This document shows, piece after piece, positions 9,319-20,400 of a DNA stretch of 64,000 nt. Source of the stretch: Scolanthus callimorphus (taxonomy: Eukaryota; Cnidaria; Anthozoa; Actiniaria; Edwardsiidae); NCBI GenBank assembly GCA_033964015.1, contig CM066920.1, forward strand, positions 7,717,912 through 7,781,911, in the 5' to 3' direction. How positions within the stretch are numbered: the first letter of the stretch is position 1; each line of letters begins with the position of its first letter. The translations under genes and the position numbers were made by a program. A model generated the notes under the pieces. It saw only the letters and a list, made by a program, of their open reading frames with translations, had not been told where the DNA came from and did no database searches.

Positions 9319-12305
9319 CCTGGAAAGCAACTTAATAATGAGCCCCCCATTTTGAAAACTGTCCCCGCCATTCCTGATTAGCCTCCCTTGCAGGCAGGTA
9401 CATGTATGAACCAAAACCAAACAGTTACTTGCTTAGTATGTCTCTGAAATCATCACTGTTTCCTTTTGAATCTGTCATTGCAACACTTATCAGCTTTGCA
9501 TGGAAAAGCTGACAACAAATCTCTGAAAAATTAGACTTGTATGGTGGCTGTAGTCAAGAGTTTGGTGCAAAGTAACATATTCTTATGACTTTTAAGTCAT
9601 ATGCAAGTCGTAATTGCTTTGTCCTCTGATTGGTTTGCAGTTGAATCTCGCATTTTTTATTGAGCATGACTGTGATTTTGGTTTTAATTTTCCACACTCA
9701 TCTGAAATCTGTCCCACAAAAGTTTTGCAAAGTGCTGCACACATACTGTAATAGCTAGATGAAGGTATACTGTCTTTCAACTTCAACCTGCAACGGAAAC
9801 AATAAATAGGAACAATATCATTATTGTTAATCATCAAGGCATCACCAGAGTGGCATCTGAATGTGTGAGCATCCTTTAGGCACAGAATATAGCATATTAC
9901 AGGCAGGATTTTCAGAGCAGTAAACCGTAAAGAAAAGCCCCTCTATGGTGGGGGTATAAATCATCTTTTCATGAAAATTTTTTTCATCTTTTGCCTTGCT
10001 TTGGTCCAGTCACCAGTTCATGATGACTGGACGAGTACACAGAGAGGCTAATAAGTAATGGCCATTAGTGGAAGTTAAATTTATATGGTTCATACATAGG
10101 CTTGGTCTATATTTCACAACAATTTTTTATAACCATAACTGGACAACTAGAGAAGTTGGCTAGAGCAAGCTACTTTTCTTTATAAAATAATTGAATTTGT
10201 GCGCTCTGATTGGTCAAGAGCTGTGTTTCAAAACTCTATGAAGGTCATAGAAATGACGCCATTGCAGCAAATTGCTAATTGAAACTTCTCCTCCTGCGTA
10301 TGATTATTGTTCTCGCTTTAGAAATTCATAGAATTCATAGAATTTTGAAAACCTCGGCTTTTGTTTGGGAGGATAATCGTGTCAGATCATGAAGCACTCG
10401 ACTTCATCTCGTGCTTCATGATCTGCTCTCGAATTCTCCCAAACAATTCCTCGGTTTTCAAAACTCTATGAAGGCACAGAAAAAAATGTTTTATTTCTTA
10501 AGTGCTGCTTGTCCTGGGACTAGTGGCCAAAAAAGTTAAGGTCGAGCACTGAAATCATTGCTTGAATTAATATAATGGCAATAACAAAGGGTTAGTGGGA
10601 TTAAATTATTAATCTCCTTCTCCCAGGAGACAAAGACCAGCACCAGCAGACCATGGTCTGCAGTAGTTGTTACCGGTAGTAAGGCCTATGCCCCAGCTGA
10701 ACATGAGTAACGCATGACGTAAAGGCTCCTGGTTGTTGTTTGGCAATGTTTGTTTGTGTACTACAGTAGTTAGTTAACAATCCTGTATTAAAGTTAATAT
10801 GTGATTTCCCTTAGTAATTCTCAACTGGCGCACACTTTTTTAGGACCTTGGTTTATTTCTAATCTGAAAGACGCGAAACACGAACAAAGTCCAACTCACA
10901 ATATGGACCTGTTTCAACTGAGACAAGAAAGAAAATGTCCTCTGTCCCGGCCAGGAGTCAAACTTGGACCACAGTGTCGAGAGACCCAGAGCTGTAATGC
11001 TGAGCCAACCATGTTTGCTGAGTGATGTCATTAAAAAACAATAAAAACTGAGGGAAAACCAAGCTGGATCACTGGCTGTCAGGCTAGAGGGATGGGTACT
11101 TAAAAGTGACTAGCGCTATACATATTGTAGCTACATGAACAGTATGACGTGTCTGCACTGTAACAGTATAGTGCCAATGCTGTGTTAAACCATTTTGTTT
11201 GGTTCATCAGTATTGCTTCATCAGATGTGGCTGAATGTTTATGAGGAGAAGGCAAGGTTCTGTGCATGCTCTGTGACCCTATCCAGCTCATTCCTCTCAA
11301 ATTGCTCTCAAATTAGCCAATCAGAACAATTTTTGATGCATCCCCAAGCATTCCAAACAGGTTCTAAAAAATATTGCAATTGAGTATAGAAACTATTCCA
11401 TCTACTCAGGAAACCTTGCCTTATGTCAAATGATGTACAATGATGGTACAATCTACTTTTTGCTTCCCAAGGAATGTTTAGTTTTGACACACTGTGATGC
11501 AAGATGAGCTGGATAAAACTACCTTTTTACAGTCATATGAAATCTGCTGTATGTGAAGGTATGAGAGGCTACAGTACTGATATTCTGTCTTTCTCAAAGA
11601 TGCCAGCTCTCCCACTTTGAGCCTCATCTCCCATGCGCTCAGAGATGCCGACTCTCCTGCTTTTGGCAGGAGTCTCCCACTTTTTTGACACCATGGTTTT
11701 CCTCATACATTTACTGTATTTCTACCCCAACATTTTCCCTGAATTTGCAGTTTGACCAAAAACTGGACCCAATTTCATGACTTGTTGGGTTGGTACTGGT
11801 ATCTATGCCCACTCTTCTCAGTGGGACGAAATATCAGGGACTTCAATCCCAGGATATCACAAATCTGGAGACTGCCTTGAAATGGCGAAATTTCTTACAA
11901 TTCTCTAGAGAGAACACTAAAAATATGGCAGCCATCTTAATTTTTCCCAGGAGGCGAAGGGAAAAATATTGAGACTCCCAGAAAAAGGGGGTGAGTTGAC
12001 GTCCCTGAAATACGGTTTCCTTCACTTTTATAGAAATGCTGGACTGGTAGTTTTGGAAAGCTATTTCATAAAAAACATTGTATGTGCCCAAAACAACCTA
12101 TCTCCCGCATTCTAAGGTTAGAGGTTGGCATTTTCGCTTTCGTATATCAAAGAAACAAGACTAACCTTTGTCTGGCACAACTTTCTTTTATGTGTATGTG
12201 TAGTTCTTCAACTTCTCAGCTCTACAAAACATAACAAGTTCAATATAATTTTACAATCATAACTATAAGGATGTAAATTTGTATCAGCCATGGCATAAAT
12301 ATATG
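8859..12305. other. Non-coding repeat mosaic
   Basis: No gene seen. It contains a run of 31 C at 9287-9317. A foldback has arms at 10344-10372 and 10435-10463 with an inner hairpin CAGATCATGAAGCAC. That foldback lies inside a larger repeat, 10132-10551, that ends GGTCGAGCACTG and shares both ends with the element at 42545-42857. At 11316-11405 is a copy of the repeat also found at 58691-58790. A possible minus-strand tRNA-like segment is listed separately. Confidence 0.55.
10900..11040 (-). mobile_element. Possible tRNA-derived SINE
   Basis: On the minus strand, TTGGCTCAGCATTACAGC resembles a polymerase III A box, and CCAAGTTTGACTCC about 40 bases later resembles a B box (GGTTCGAATCC type). 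Similarity is partial and no clear 3' tail is seen, so this is tentative. Confidence 0.35.
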
Positions 12306-12408
12306 TTATTTACCGGCTGGGAGGTCCGTGGCTGAGGTCAACATTTTCCAGGCCATTTTCCAGGTCACAGTTTTTCCCTATACGGACCGACCTAAAGCCA
12401 GTAAATAA
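12306..12408. mobile_element. Short foldback element
   Basis: TTATTTACCGGCTGGGAGGT at 12306 pairs with ACCTAAAGCCAGTAAATAA ending at 12408, with GGTCCG/CGGACC inside. Too short to code. Typical of a small MITE. Confidence 0.65.
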
Positions 12409-12687
12409 CTGATTTATTTTTTTCCGCCCCGAAACCTTGAAAGTGTAGCGATAAGTCCCAAGAGGGCTGGGCGAGAAAATGTTTTTATTTTGCGAACGTC
12501 GTCCCCAAGGATTCTTCCCTGAGCCATCGTCACACCACGCCGATCACGATCCAAGGTTTCGGGCCGTCGGCAAGAAGTCGGAAGAGTGCCGTGACTCCAA
12601 ACTGTTCAGCAGATCGTACTGAACATCCGTTTTGCCGGTTAAATTTTTAGAAAAGGTTAAAATAGAACGTGAAAAAAGCAAATTCGA

Positions 12688-12756
12688 AAGTTATAGCTCA
12701 GTTGGTAGGAAAGATACATCATCTGACTTTAATGTTTCCGAGGTCAAATGCCAAAT
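12688..12756 (+). pseudogene. tRNA-Lys-like relic
   Basis: TATAGCTCAGTTGGTAGGAA is a good tRNA D-arm/A-box sequence. It is followed by CATCTGACTTTAATG, which resembles the anticodon arm of tRNA-Lys (UUU), and then GAGGTCAAATGCC in the place of the T arm. The 5' acceptor strand and the anticodon stem do not pair properly, so it is not a functional tRNA by eye. It is either a decayed tRNA gene or the head of a SINE. Confidence 0.45.
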
Positions 12757-14305
12757 AATTGAAAATTGAGTGGAATTCGGGGCCTCGAATACAGCTGGTA
12801 GCGTGTTTATAGCGTGGTATTTGTCAAAATGGTGCCTGAGTTGCCAGCCTTCCAAATCTTTATAGACACCGGGAGCAAATGTGAAAATGTCACTATTTCA
12901 ACCCAAAGTGGCATAAAGGGAAGGAAGAATGACTCAAATGAAGGTATGTGATATAAATATCTTTATTTTCTCAGATAAACGATATAAAATTCATTCTTAC
13001 AGTTCCCACATATTTACATATTTCCTTACACATGTTGTCAGTTTGGGCTGCCTGTGATATAACTTAACCTGGAGTAATTAATCGATGAAAATCGATCATC
13101 GGATTGCCAATCGATAAATCGATATTCATCGATCAAATCAGTCAATTAATATCGATTAATATTGGCAATCGATGATTAATCGATAATCACACGTTGATAT
13201 ATCTTAATTTCATCGATTTCCATCGATTATTATCGACTGTCATCGATTAACATTGAATTTCATCGATTAACATTAAATTTCATCGACTAATATTTGCTAG
13301 AAAAGAGGAGCTCTGTATCAATGAAAATACTACTGGCATTGATAAATAATACAGTCAACTCTGGCGCCTTGCGGATACGCCAACATTACGGACACCTCGC
13401 TATTATGGACAAAAGTTGGACCCCCATCTAAGGCCTACGGTAAATGCCGCTACTTCAGTCGCTCTTCTTCTGTCGAACCTTATCCTTTTTCATAGGATGC
13501 CGCTTTATACTTTATAATCAATAAATATCTATTGTTTTGTTTTGGAACAGCATTGCTTCGTCTACTGGTTTGTTCATATTTCTAAATATGCAACAACAAC
13601 AAAATAACAGTTTGGAATTCAACGTTGTATTTCAACTTTGATAGCTGCAAATTGATACCCAACTGCAATCATCAATTAATAAATTGTTGACAAAATCGGC
13701 AGCACACACACGTTTTCGTCACTACCGTAAAACAAAGCAGTTTCACGTCCTAGTGTCCTGTCCACATTTAAAACGCGTTTTCAAAAGTATCCGTTTTCAA
13801 ACTTATGCGGATTCGCAGCGTGTTAGTGTGGATGCCGGGAGATTCGGAAAATTTAGCTACTCAAAAAGCGATCAGTTTTTATTTGATGTTCAGTGTGGAA
13901 GGACAGCCTCAAATTAAGTGGTACAGTTGACGTCATCGTTTCCATTTTTATCCGGATTCGACCGTCCACACTAAAACGATATGTATGCGGATTCATTTTT
14001 ATTCACTTTCTAGTGCGTTTTCAAACTTATACGGATTCGATGAAAACGATCAGCGTTTTAGTGTAGACGGAAGGCCTAAACGCATCAACAAGTATACGGA
14101 TTCAAACGAAAACGTTAGTGAGGACAGGCCCTTAGTTCTGAAGAAACGGGTTGAAATGCATTTGATTTCATACATTTGCACGTGCGCGCTTTGTGTTCTG
14201 TAGTCAAGCACATTGTTCTCTGCCGTTGTCGTACTCGTTGCCGTCGTCGCATTGTAAGGTATTGCGGACTCTCCGTAACGAGAGTTGACTACTACTCCCC
14301 AACTG

Positions 14306-14424
14306 AGCCTGCGTAGCAAGCATTTCTCGTCAGTGTTTCAGAGGTCAGAGAAACGTTGTGCGGGCGGCCAAGTCATTGAATCTCGTATTTCTAAACTCCA
14401 TGGAAATGCTTGCTACGCAGGCTA
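14306..14424. mobile_element. MITE, TAGCCTGCGTAGCAAGC family, copy 1
   Basis: Inverted ends AGCCTGCGTAGCAAGCATTTC and GAAATGCTTGCTACGCAGGCT. Another copy of the family is at 16365-16543. I associate this terminal sequence with cnidarian genomes from general knowledge, not from a search. Confidence 0.75.
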
Positions 14425-14651
14425 CCCCAACTACTACGGATCCACTACTACTCCATTGCGCTACTGAGATATCCTATATGGAACCTTTCAGGGTGAATTG
14501 AATTCAATGAAAATCGATGCTAATCGATGTTAATCGATGATGATACTATCATCGATTGCTAATCGATAAAAGGTCACAAATTTGCTGTTCATCGATTAAC
14601 CATCGATTCCCGATATTAATCGATTGATTAGCATCGATTATTATCGATTAA

Positions 14652-14908
14652 TAGAGCGGATTTCACATGACTGTCAAGACCTGTTATGTAATTGCGATTG
14701 CTTTGCGTTCTCATTGGCTACTCGTTTTTCTCAGCCAATCAAATTCTGTAGTAATTACAATTGTGTAATTACTTAGTAATTGGTTCGGCTTGCAATTGGC
14801 TGAGAAAAAAAGCCATTTAGGAGCAAGTCATGATTTCTCTCGATTCTGATTGGCTAGTGATTGCTCAATTGCAATTGTTTTCACGACAGTCATGTGAAAA
14901 CCGCTCTA
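14652..14908. mobile_element. MITE, AGAGC(A/G)GATTT family, copy 1
   Basis: Begins TAGAGCGGATTTCACATGAC and ends with the near complement, CATGTGAAAACCGCTCTA. TA on both sides suggests TA target duplication (Tc1/mariner-like). Other copies with AGAGCAGATTTCGTATGA ends are at 30042-30217 and 31601-31790. Confidence 0.72.
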
Positions 14909-14952
14909 TCGATTTTCATCGATTATCGGTTTCATCGATTAATTACTCCGGG

Positions 14953-15737
14953 AACTTAAGATAATATGCTGTGAAATTTGCCACAAATTTATAGCAACTC
15001 CTACGGTTTGTATTTTATTCTTATTTCTTATAAACTTTTTGACAAATTTTGTATCGCATATGTATATAAACTTAACAACGAATTTCGTAAATGTATAAAC
15101 TCCGAAGCGAAACTTGCCGCCACGAAACGAGTTCGAGTTTATAACACTAAACATCAAATAAAGCGAGTATGAGCTAAACCGGCCTGATTAAACACACGAA
15201 TAATAGCCAATCGAATGTAGTTTGATTGCCTAAAGCCTATACAACTTACCCATGACCAGTATTAACCTTCTAGGGTTTGTGAACGGTGGTTTCATGTAGC
15301 AATCAAGATCGATGAGCCACGCCGCCATTTTGAAAAGACGAGAGAATTACCGTCATGCTCTGCGCGCACACACTTTCACCCAAGCCGCTGGCCAAAAGAT
15401 GACGGGCTCTGGGGCCGTCTTGTCAAACAAACTCGTGGATGATATTCGAGATGAACGAGTATCTAAAAGGGTATCTGCCTCACTCATCCCCCCCTTTTGG
15501 TCCACAAAATTTGAGGCAATGCTTCCTAGCTTCAGCTTCAATCGCTCCTTACTTCATCGAAAACAGAAGTGATAAACGATCAAAGTTCCAAGGAGTACGA
15601 ATAAGAGAACGATTTAGAAACCGCGGGCCTTGTGAGTTCAATTGCCTGAATTGCTACCTATAGTTTCAGTACTTGGCTTTGTTAGTTTCGTTCTTTCCCT
15701 TCCCGCGCGCTATGAAAAGATTTTCTCGGCACTGGCG
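14953..15737. other. Non-coding, no feature recognised
   Basis: No gene supported. Open frames at 15312-15663 overlap each other in several frames and have no domain-like pattern. Confidence 0.45.
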
Positions 15738-16202
15738 CCCGTTTCTCGAAACGCCCGAGAATTCTCGGGCCCGAGAACTTTGTTTTGAAATTTTTATGGA
15801 TTTATCAAAAAGTTTTTCGTTTTCTTTTTTACTCTGCTTATTTGAATAGTCTATAACTCCCTTTTCGTAGTTATTTATGTTCTATAGCATTTATAGAATT
15901 ACGTTATTTTAAACCGAACTTTTCGTGCACCCGAAAAACTCGGGTGAAAAACAATGGAAAGTTTTCGGGAGCAACTGACCTCCCGCACTTTTCGGGTGAT
16001 TTTTCTTCGATTTAGGGTTTTCAATGAAATCGAAAATTTCTTTTTTGAGACGTAAACAGTATACATATTCACGGATAGGAAGTTGTAGACTATTTAAATC
16101 ATCAGGATAGAAAAGAAAACGAAAAACTTGGGGATCAAACTATTAACATTTGAAAACAAACTTTTCGGGCCCGAGAATTCTCGGGCGTTTCGAGAAACGG
16201 CC
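15738..16202. mobile_element. Foldback element with self-complementary arms
   Basis: Arms 15738-15785 and 16156-16202 are inverted copies containing CGTTTCTCGAAACGCCCGAG. Each arm is itself partly palindromic (CCCGAGAATTCTCGGG), so several hairpins are possible. The AT-rich interior has no coding sequence. Confidence 0.8.
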
Positions 16203-16364
16203 CCCTGGTCTTGCTTGGAGGTAGTTTCTACGTACAAGCGTTTCCCGTGGTTTCAGTGGCCAGAGAACGTGCGAGTGAATTATTTCGCGCGGCCAATCAT
16301 CGAAAATCTCTTGTACTTTCAGGCTCCTCTCTGATCCTAAAATTCCACGGAAACCATCATAAAA

Positions 16365-16543
16365 TAGCCTGCGTAGCGACCGTGGGTTTCAGGTCAGAGA
16401 AAAATACGAGCGAATTTGTGGACGCCCTTTTAATTAAAATTGCTCCATCTTTCGAGTGGCCTAAATCAGTGAAAATCTCTCATACTTGTCTCGGGCTTTT
16501 CTCCGACCCTAAAACTACACGGAAACGCTTGCTACGCAGGCTA
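16365..16543. mobile_element. MITE, TAGCCTGCGTAGC family, copy 2
   Basis: Starts TAGCCTGCGTAGCGACC and ends GCTTGCTACGCAGGCTA. Between 16204 and 16363 the sequence is related in content (GTTTCCCGTGG, then CCACGGAAACC) and may be a further diverged copy. The 116-codon open frame across this region is incidental. Confidence 0.72.
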
Positions 16544-17144
16544 TTCATGAAAGAGTCTTGACGGATATTACCTTGACTTCAGCACACCCAAATAATTATT
16601 GCACCGTATTATATAACACATGTTTATGCCTGACTCGTACCCCAGGCGTCTCAAGTGTCGAAAAAAAGGCAAAACAACAGCAAATCGAAAGGCAAAATCT
16701 CGAGGCGCGCAATGCGATGCGTGCTCTGCTCACTCCCAGTCGCTCGCTAGAATGCACACACTCTCGCCAAAGGTCAAAATGTCAGCTGTGAACAATGCGA
16801 ACGAGATCATGTGAGATGGACTTTGTACTAAGACTGACTGTAAAATTCCTAGCATATACAAAACAATGTTATGATACTACTAAAAAATAAAACCAAACCG
16901 TTTATGCTATACTACTTTGACATTCCTGTGATTTCGATTTTATCAGGCTGTTTTTATACATGAATAGAGGCAATGATGTAGTTATTCGGCTAGCAGAACT
17001 ATGCACGTGAACTCAGCATGAATCATCCTAACTACTTATAGTCTGTTTCCAACATGCTTTGCTGATCTGACTGGCATGACCGGTTTTTCGCGCTAATTTC
17101 AGAGAACCGGTTTTGCAGTTGTTTTTGTCATATAAAACTCAAGT
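16544..17144. other. Upstream region of gene A
   Basis: No gene seen. The promoter of gene A should lie here or slightly downstream, but I can point to no specific TATA box or initiator. AACCGG occurs twice near 17080-17110 as an imperfect inverted pair. Confidence 0.4.
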
Positions 17145-17280
17145 ATGTTGTTTGTCTCAGCTTTTAATCAAAAGCTTCTACCGGCAGTTCATGCTCTGCC
17201 TGCAAGTTTAGGAAGAAATTCTGTTGTTAGAAATAGAAATCTTTTCCAGGATTTTTCCAGTGGGGAAGATCTCGACAAAG
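17145..17280 (+). other. Probable 5' untranslated exon of gene A
   Basis: CTCGACAAAG at 17271-17280 is followed by GTAGGT, a good splice donor. A strong acceptor (a run of T, then TTCAG) ends at 17435, just before the ATG at 17472. Joining the two gives a short upstream open frame that stops at once in the second exon (GGA TAA), so this segment would be untranslated leader. The 5' limit is unknown; the coordinate given is only an ATG inside it. Confidence 0.5.
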
Positions 17281-17471
17281 GTAGGTTTTCCCTGACCTTT
17301 TACTTCGGTTATAAATGGCATATATGCTTTAACTGTAAATAGTAAACATAAAATAACTCTGAAATTTGAAATGCAATTTGCCAAGTCGGCAAAAATTGAC
17401 TTTGAACACTTCTGTCTTCTTCTTTTTTTTTTCAGGATAAACGAAGGGACAAAATACATTAAATAGTCATC

Positions 17472-20400
17472 ATGAAGCCAAGAAAAGAAAGAAAGTCAAA
17501 GAAACCTCGAATTCCGATCCACCAGCGCGCAGCTTTCAGTTCAGGACATATTTTGAATGATTTGGTCATGTCGGTTGGATCATCCTATCTCCTAACTTAT
17601 CAAACCAAAGTTCTAGGACTTTCTAGTCAAGTTATAGGCCTTATCTGGTTGGTACCTAACGGTATTGACGCTTTCCTAGCAGTGTTAATTGGGTTTATCT
17701 GCGATAACTTTGCAGTGCCGCTTCTCTCAAAATTCTACGGGCGTAGAAAATCTTGGCATCTCGTAGGCGATATTATGGTTGCTGTGTCTTTTCCATTTCT
17801 CCTCATGCCGTGCTTGTTTTACAACGAAACTTTCCCTGAATGGACAGAGGCGCTTTATTTTATCGTCATTACACAAGTGAACTATATGGGATACTGCTTC
17901 TCGCATGCCAACCATTTGGCGTTGATTCCTGAGATCGCTAAGCGACCAAGTGAGATGGTGGAGCTCGGCGCTATAAGGTATTTATGCAGGCAGGAGTGCT
18001 ACTGAGATCAAGTGCCTCTTGATGACAAGATTTGTCATCTAAACAATAACTAGAGTTTATATTTTCACGATAATTTATCATTTCTTGTTATTAAATACAC
18101 TATCATTCCCGACTATTGAGCCAACAATTTTACTTTTTATGATAAAACTCAAAAATATTTTCCATGGCTAACGTCTTAGATGTGACTATACCTCTCGTGA
18201 TAGGATATTTAGTTAGATATTCATTTCCTTCAAGATAGGTCAACAGCATGATAACATAGCCGAGTTGACATTTAATTTAGGCTATTTCGTTGCATGTAAA
18301 AGAAAAGAAAAATCCATTTAAGCAGCTTAAAGTTTTAGTCCGCCAAGACAATCATGGTCTTGCCCAGTATAACTTGATTGACACCATACCAAGTTCAGCA
18401 TGCCGGTACTACACGTTTTTGTTGTTGGTTTTCATCCTCGTGTGATGTTTTGACCTCTCTTGAAGATCTGCATAAACTGATGAAAGATCTATAGATGCGC
18501 TTGCTCAGGTTTTACGGCGGTCATTCGAAAAAATCAGAAGGGAAGAAACGACGGAATAAATTAAGGAAGATGCTATAACTAACGTAATGTAAGGCGAGAA
18601 AGCGGATAGCTTTTTTCTTTAGGGCAGAAAATGATAGTCTCTCATAAAGTGGTATGAAAATGCGATGATCGTCTAACAAATGCAACATTTATCTCATAAA
18701 GGCAGGTCAATACTCAATGCGGAAAATAGTAAGCCATTATGTCGACTAAGCGTAGCTTTCATTGGAAATTTCCAGAAGAACTTTTTCTGAACGGCTTAGG
18801 AAAATGTCAATGCAGCAGTTTTTAAGTGACAGTCTGGCTTTTTGTATAAAGTGTTTAGCTTGTCATTGGACTTTGTGAGGAGATTTCCCTCAAACTCCTA
18901 ACACCCAAGAGAGAAAACGGGTTTTACATAGACACAGCATGCTGATTTCGTCTATAAATGGTTTTCCCCTGCTGTTTGATTTTCTGGCTTTTCTGTTGAT
19001 CTCTTTACTTTTTGTCTTTTTTATTCAATATGGAAAGTAAAAGTTTAGTCTGACCGAATATTTTTTCACAGATGTATATCGTCTTTTAAGGCGATAAACA
19101 CACTAATAAAATAATAATCGCTCACGCTCAGCGCATTACGGGGATTCATTTGCACAGACCAAGTCTGGACACGGTTACACAGGTTGTTGCCTACTGCGCA
19201 GTTTAACCGAAAAACCAGTTGACAGTCAAGCTATGAACATGGCCCGCGGAGCACGCTTTGAAGCGGTCAGGGGGCTTATAAGAACAGAAGGAATGTATCA
19301 CAAAGTGGGGAGTGGGGCAGAATAAATGGGCCGTTATGTGCCTTATGCTCATGTGGGGCCAGCTTCGCGCGCTTTCGAAAGCCAAGCCCTTGTCATGTGT
19401 CAGCCGGTCACAACGAAAGTACGAGATAAGTTTTAAATGGCACGCCCAGGAAAGGACCACTAAGCGATTGAATTAAATCGATTGTTGTGTCTTCGATGTA
19501 AACGGCGAGCTGGACTTACCTTGTTTGTTCGGACGGCAAAATGAAGGCGCTGTCTTGTCTTGTTTAAACAGACCACAACACAAAAGAACATCGCAGAACC
19601 TTTTTATCGCCAGAAAAAGCTCGAAAAGAGCCGGTCCATCAAAGTGAGAGAAAGTATGAAGAGCAATTTATTTTCATAGTGCTATGAAGATCAATTGATC
19701 TTCAAACTCCCATCACTTTGATAGACATTTAAGTTTTTTTCCATCAGCGCTATTCAGTTCTTTTTGTGTGATTTGACATCATTTGCAAACTTTGTTTCTT
19801 ATGTAAATATCTTTTTGAACTAACCAAGGATTTTATATTTCAGTTCTGCGGTAACATTCATCAGTGGTATATTTATCTATGGGGTGGTGTGGGCGCTACT
19901 CAATGGAGATAAGGGTCAGGAACTGTCATCCGAACAACAGAGCAGTTTCACTGTAAGTATATCGCTGTCACTTTTACAATATACCGTGAAAATGGTACCG
20001 CACGCCCTATCTTGTCAAAAGTACCCGCTTGCCTCGACAGGCTCTCCTAGAGCTCCTAACATTTTTATGAGGATTCTGTTTGACATCGCTTATAGAGCCT
20101 CTCTCCCTCCATTATATTCTACACTACGAAGGGAACAATATGAATACTTCCTGTATTGCCTGACGTATAAAAAAAGCGTTCCCGTGGACTCTGAAATTAT
20201 ATGAAAAAACTTGCTAGCAGGCGAATTGCCACGAAACCCGATTTCGTTCTAATTAGTTGGATGAAGTCAAAATAAAGTTTACATAACGCACTGATATCAT
20301 TAATCTTGCAGCACCTGGCAATCATAGTTATTTCTGTGGGCGTATTCTTCAGCATACTTTTCCATATCGGCACACGGGAACCAAAGAAATGCAGTAAGTA

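Larger units (their letters stand above)
13068..14952. repeat. ATCGAT-rich repeat block with inverted ends
   Basis: Dense CATCGATTAAT-type repeats occupy 13075-13290, 14500-14655 and 14905-14945. The two ends are inverted: GGAGTAATTAATCGATGAAA at 13071 and its complement TTTCATCGATTAATTACTCC ending at 14949. The interior holds a TGTCCTCACTAACG/TGTCCACA type element at about 13748-14130, a TAGCCTGCGTAGC MITE and an AGAGC-ended MITE, both listed separately. No gene is supported. Confidence 0.7.

Noticed and set aside
16211..16561. 116-codon open frame
   Set aside because: Runs across MITE sequence of the TAGCCTGCGTAGC family with no protein-like pattern.
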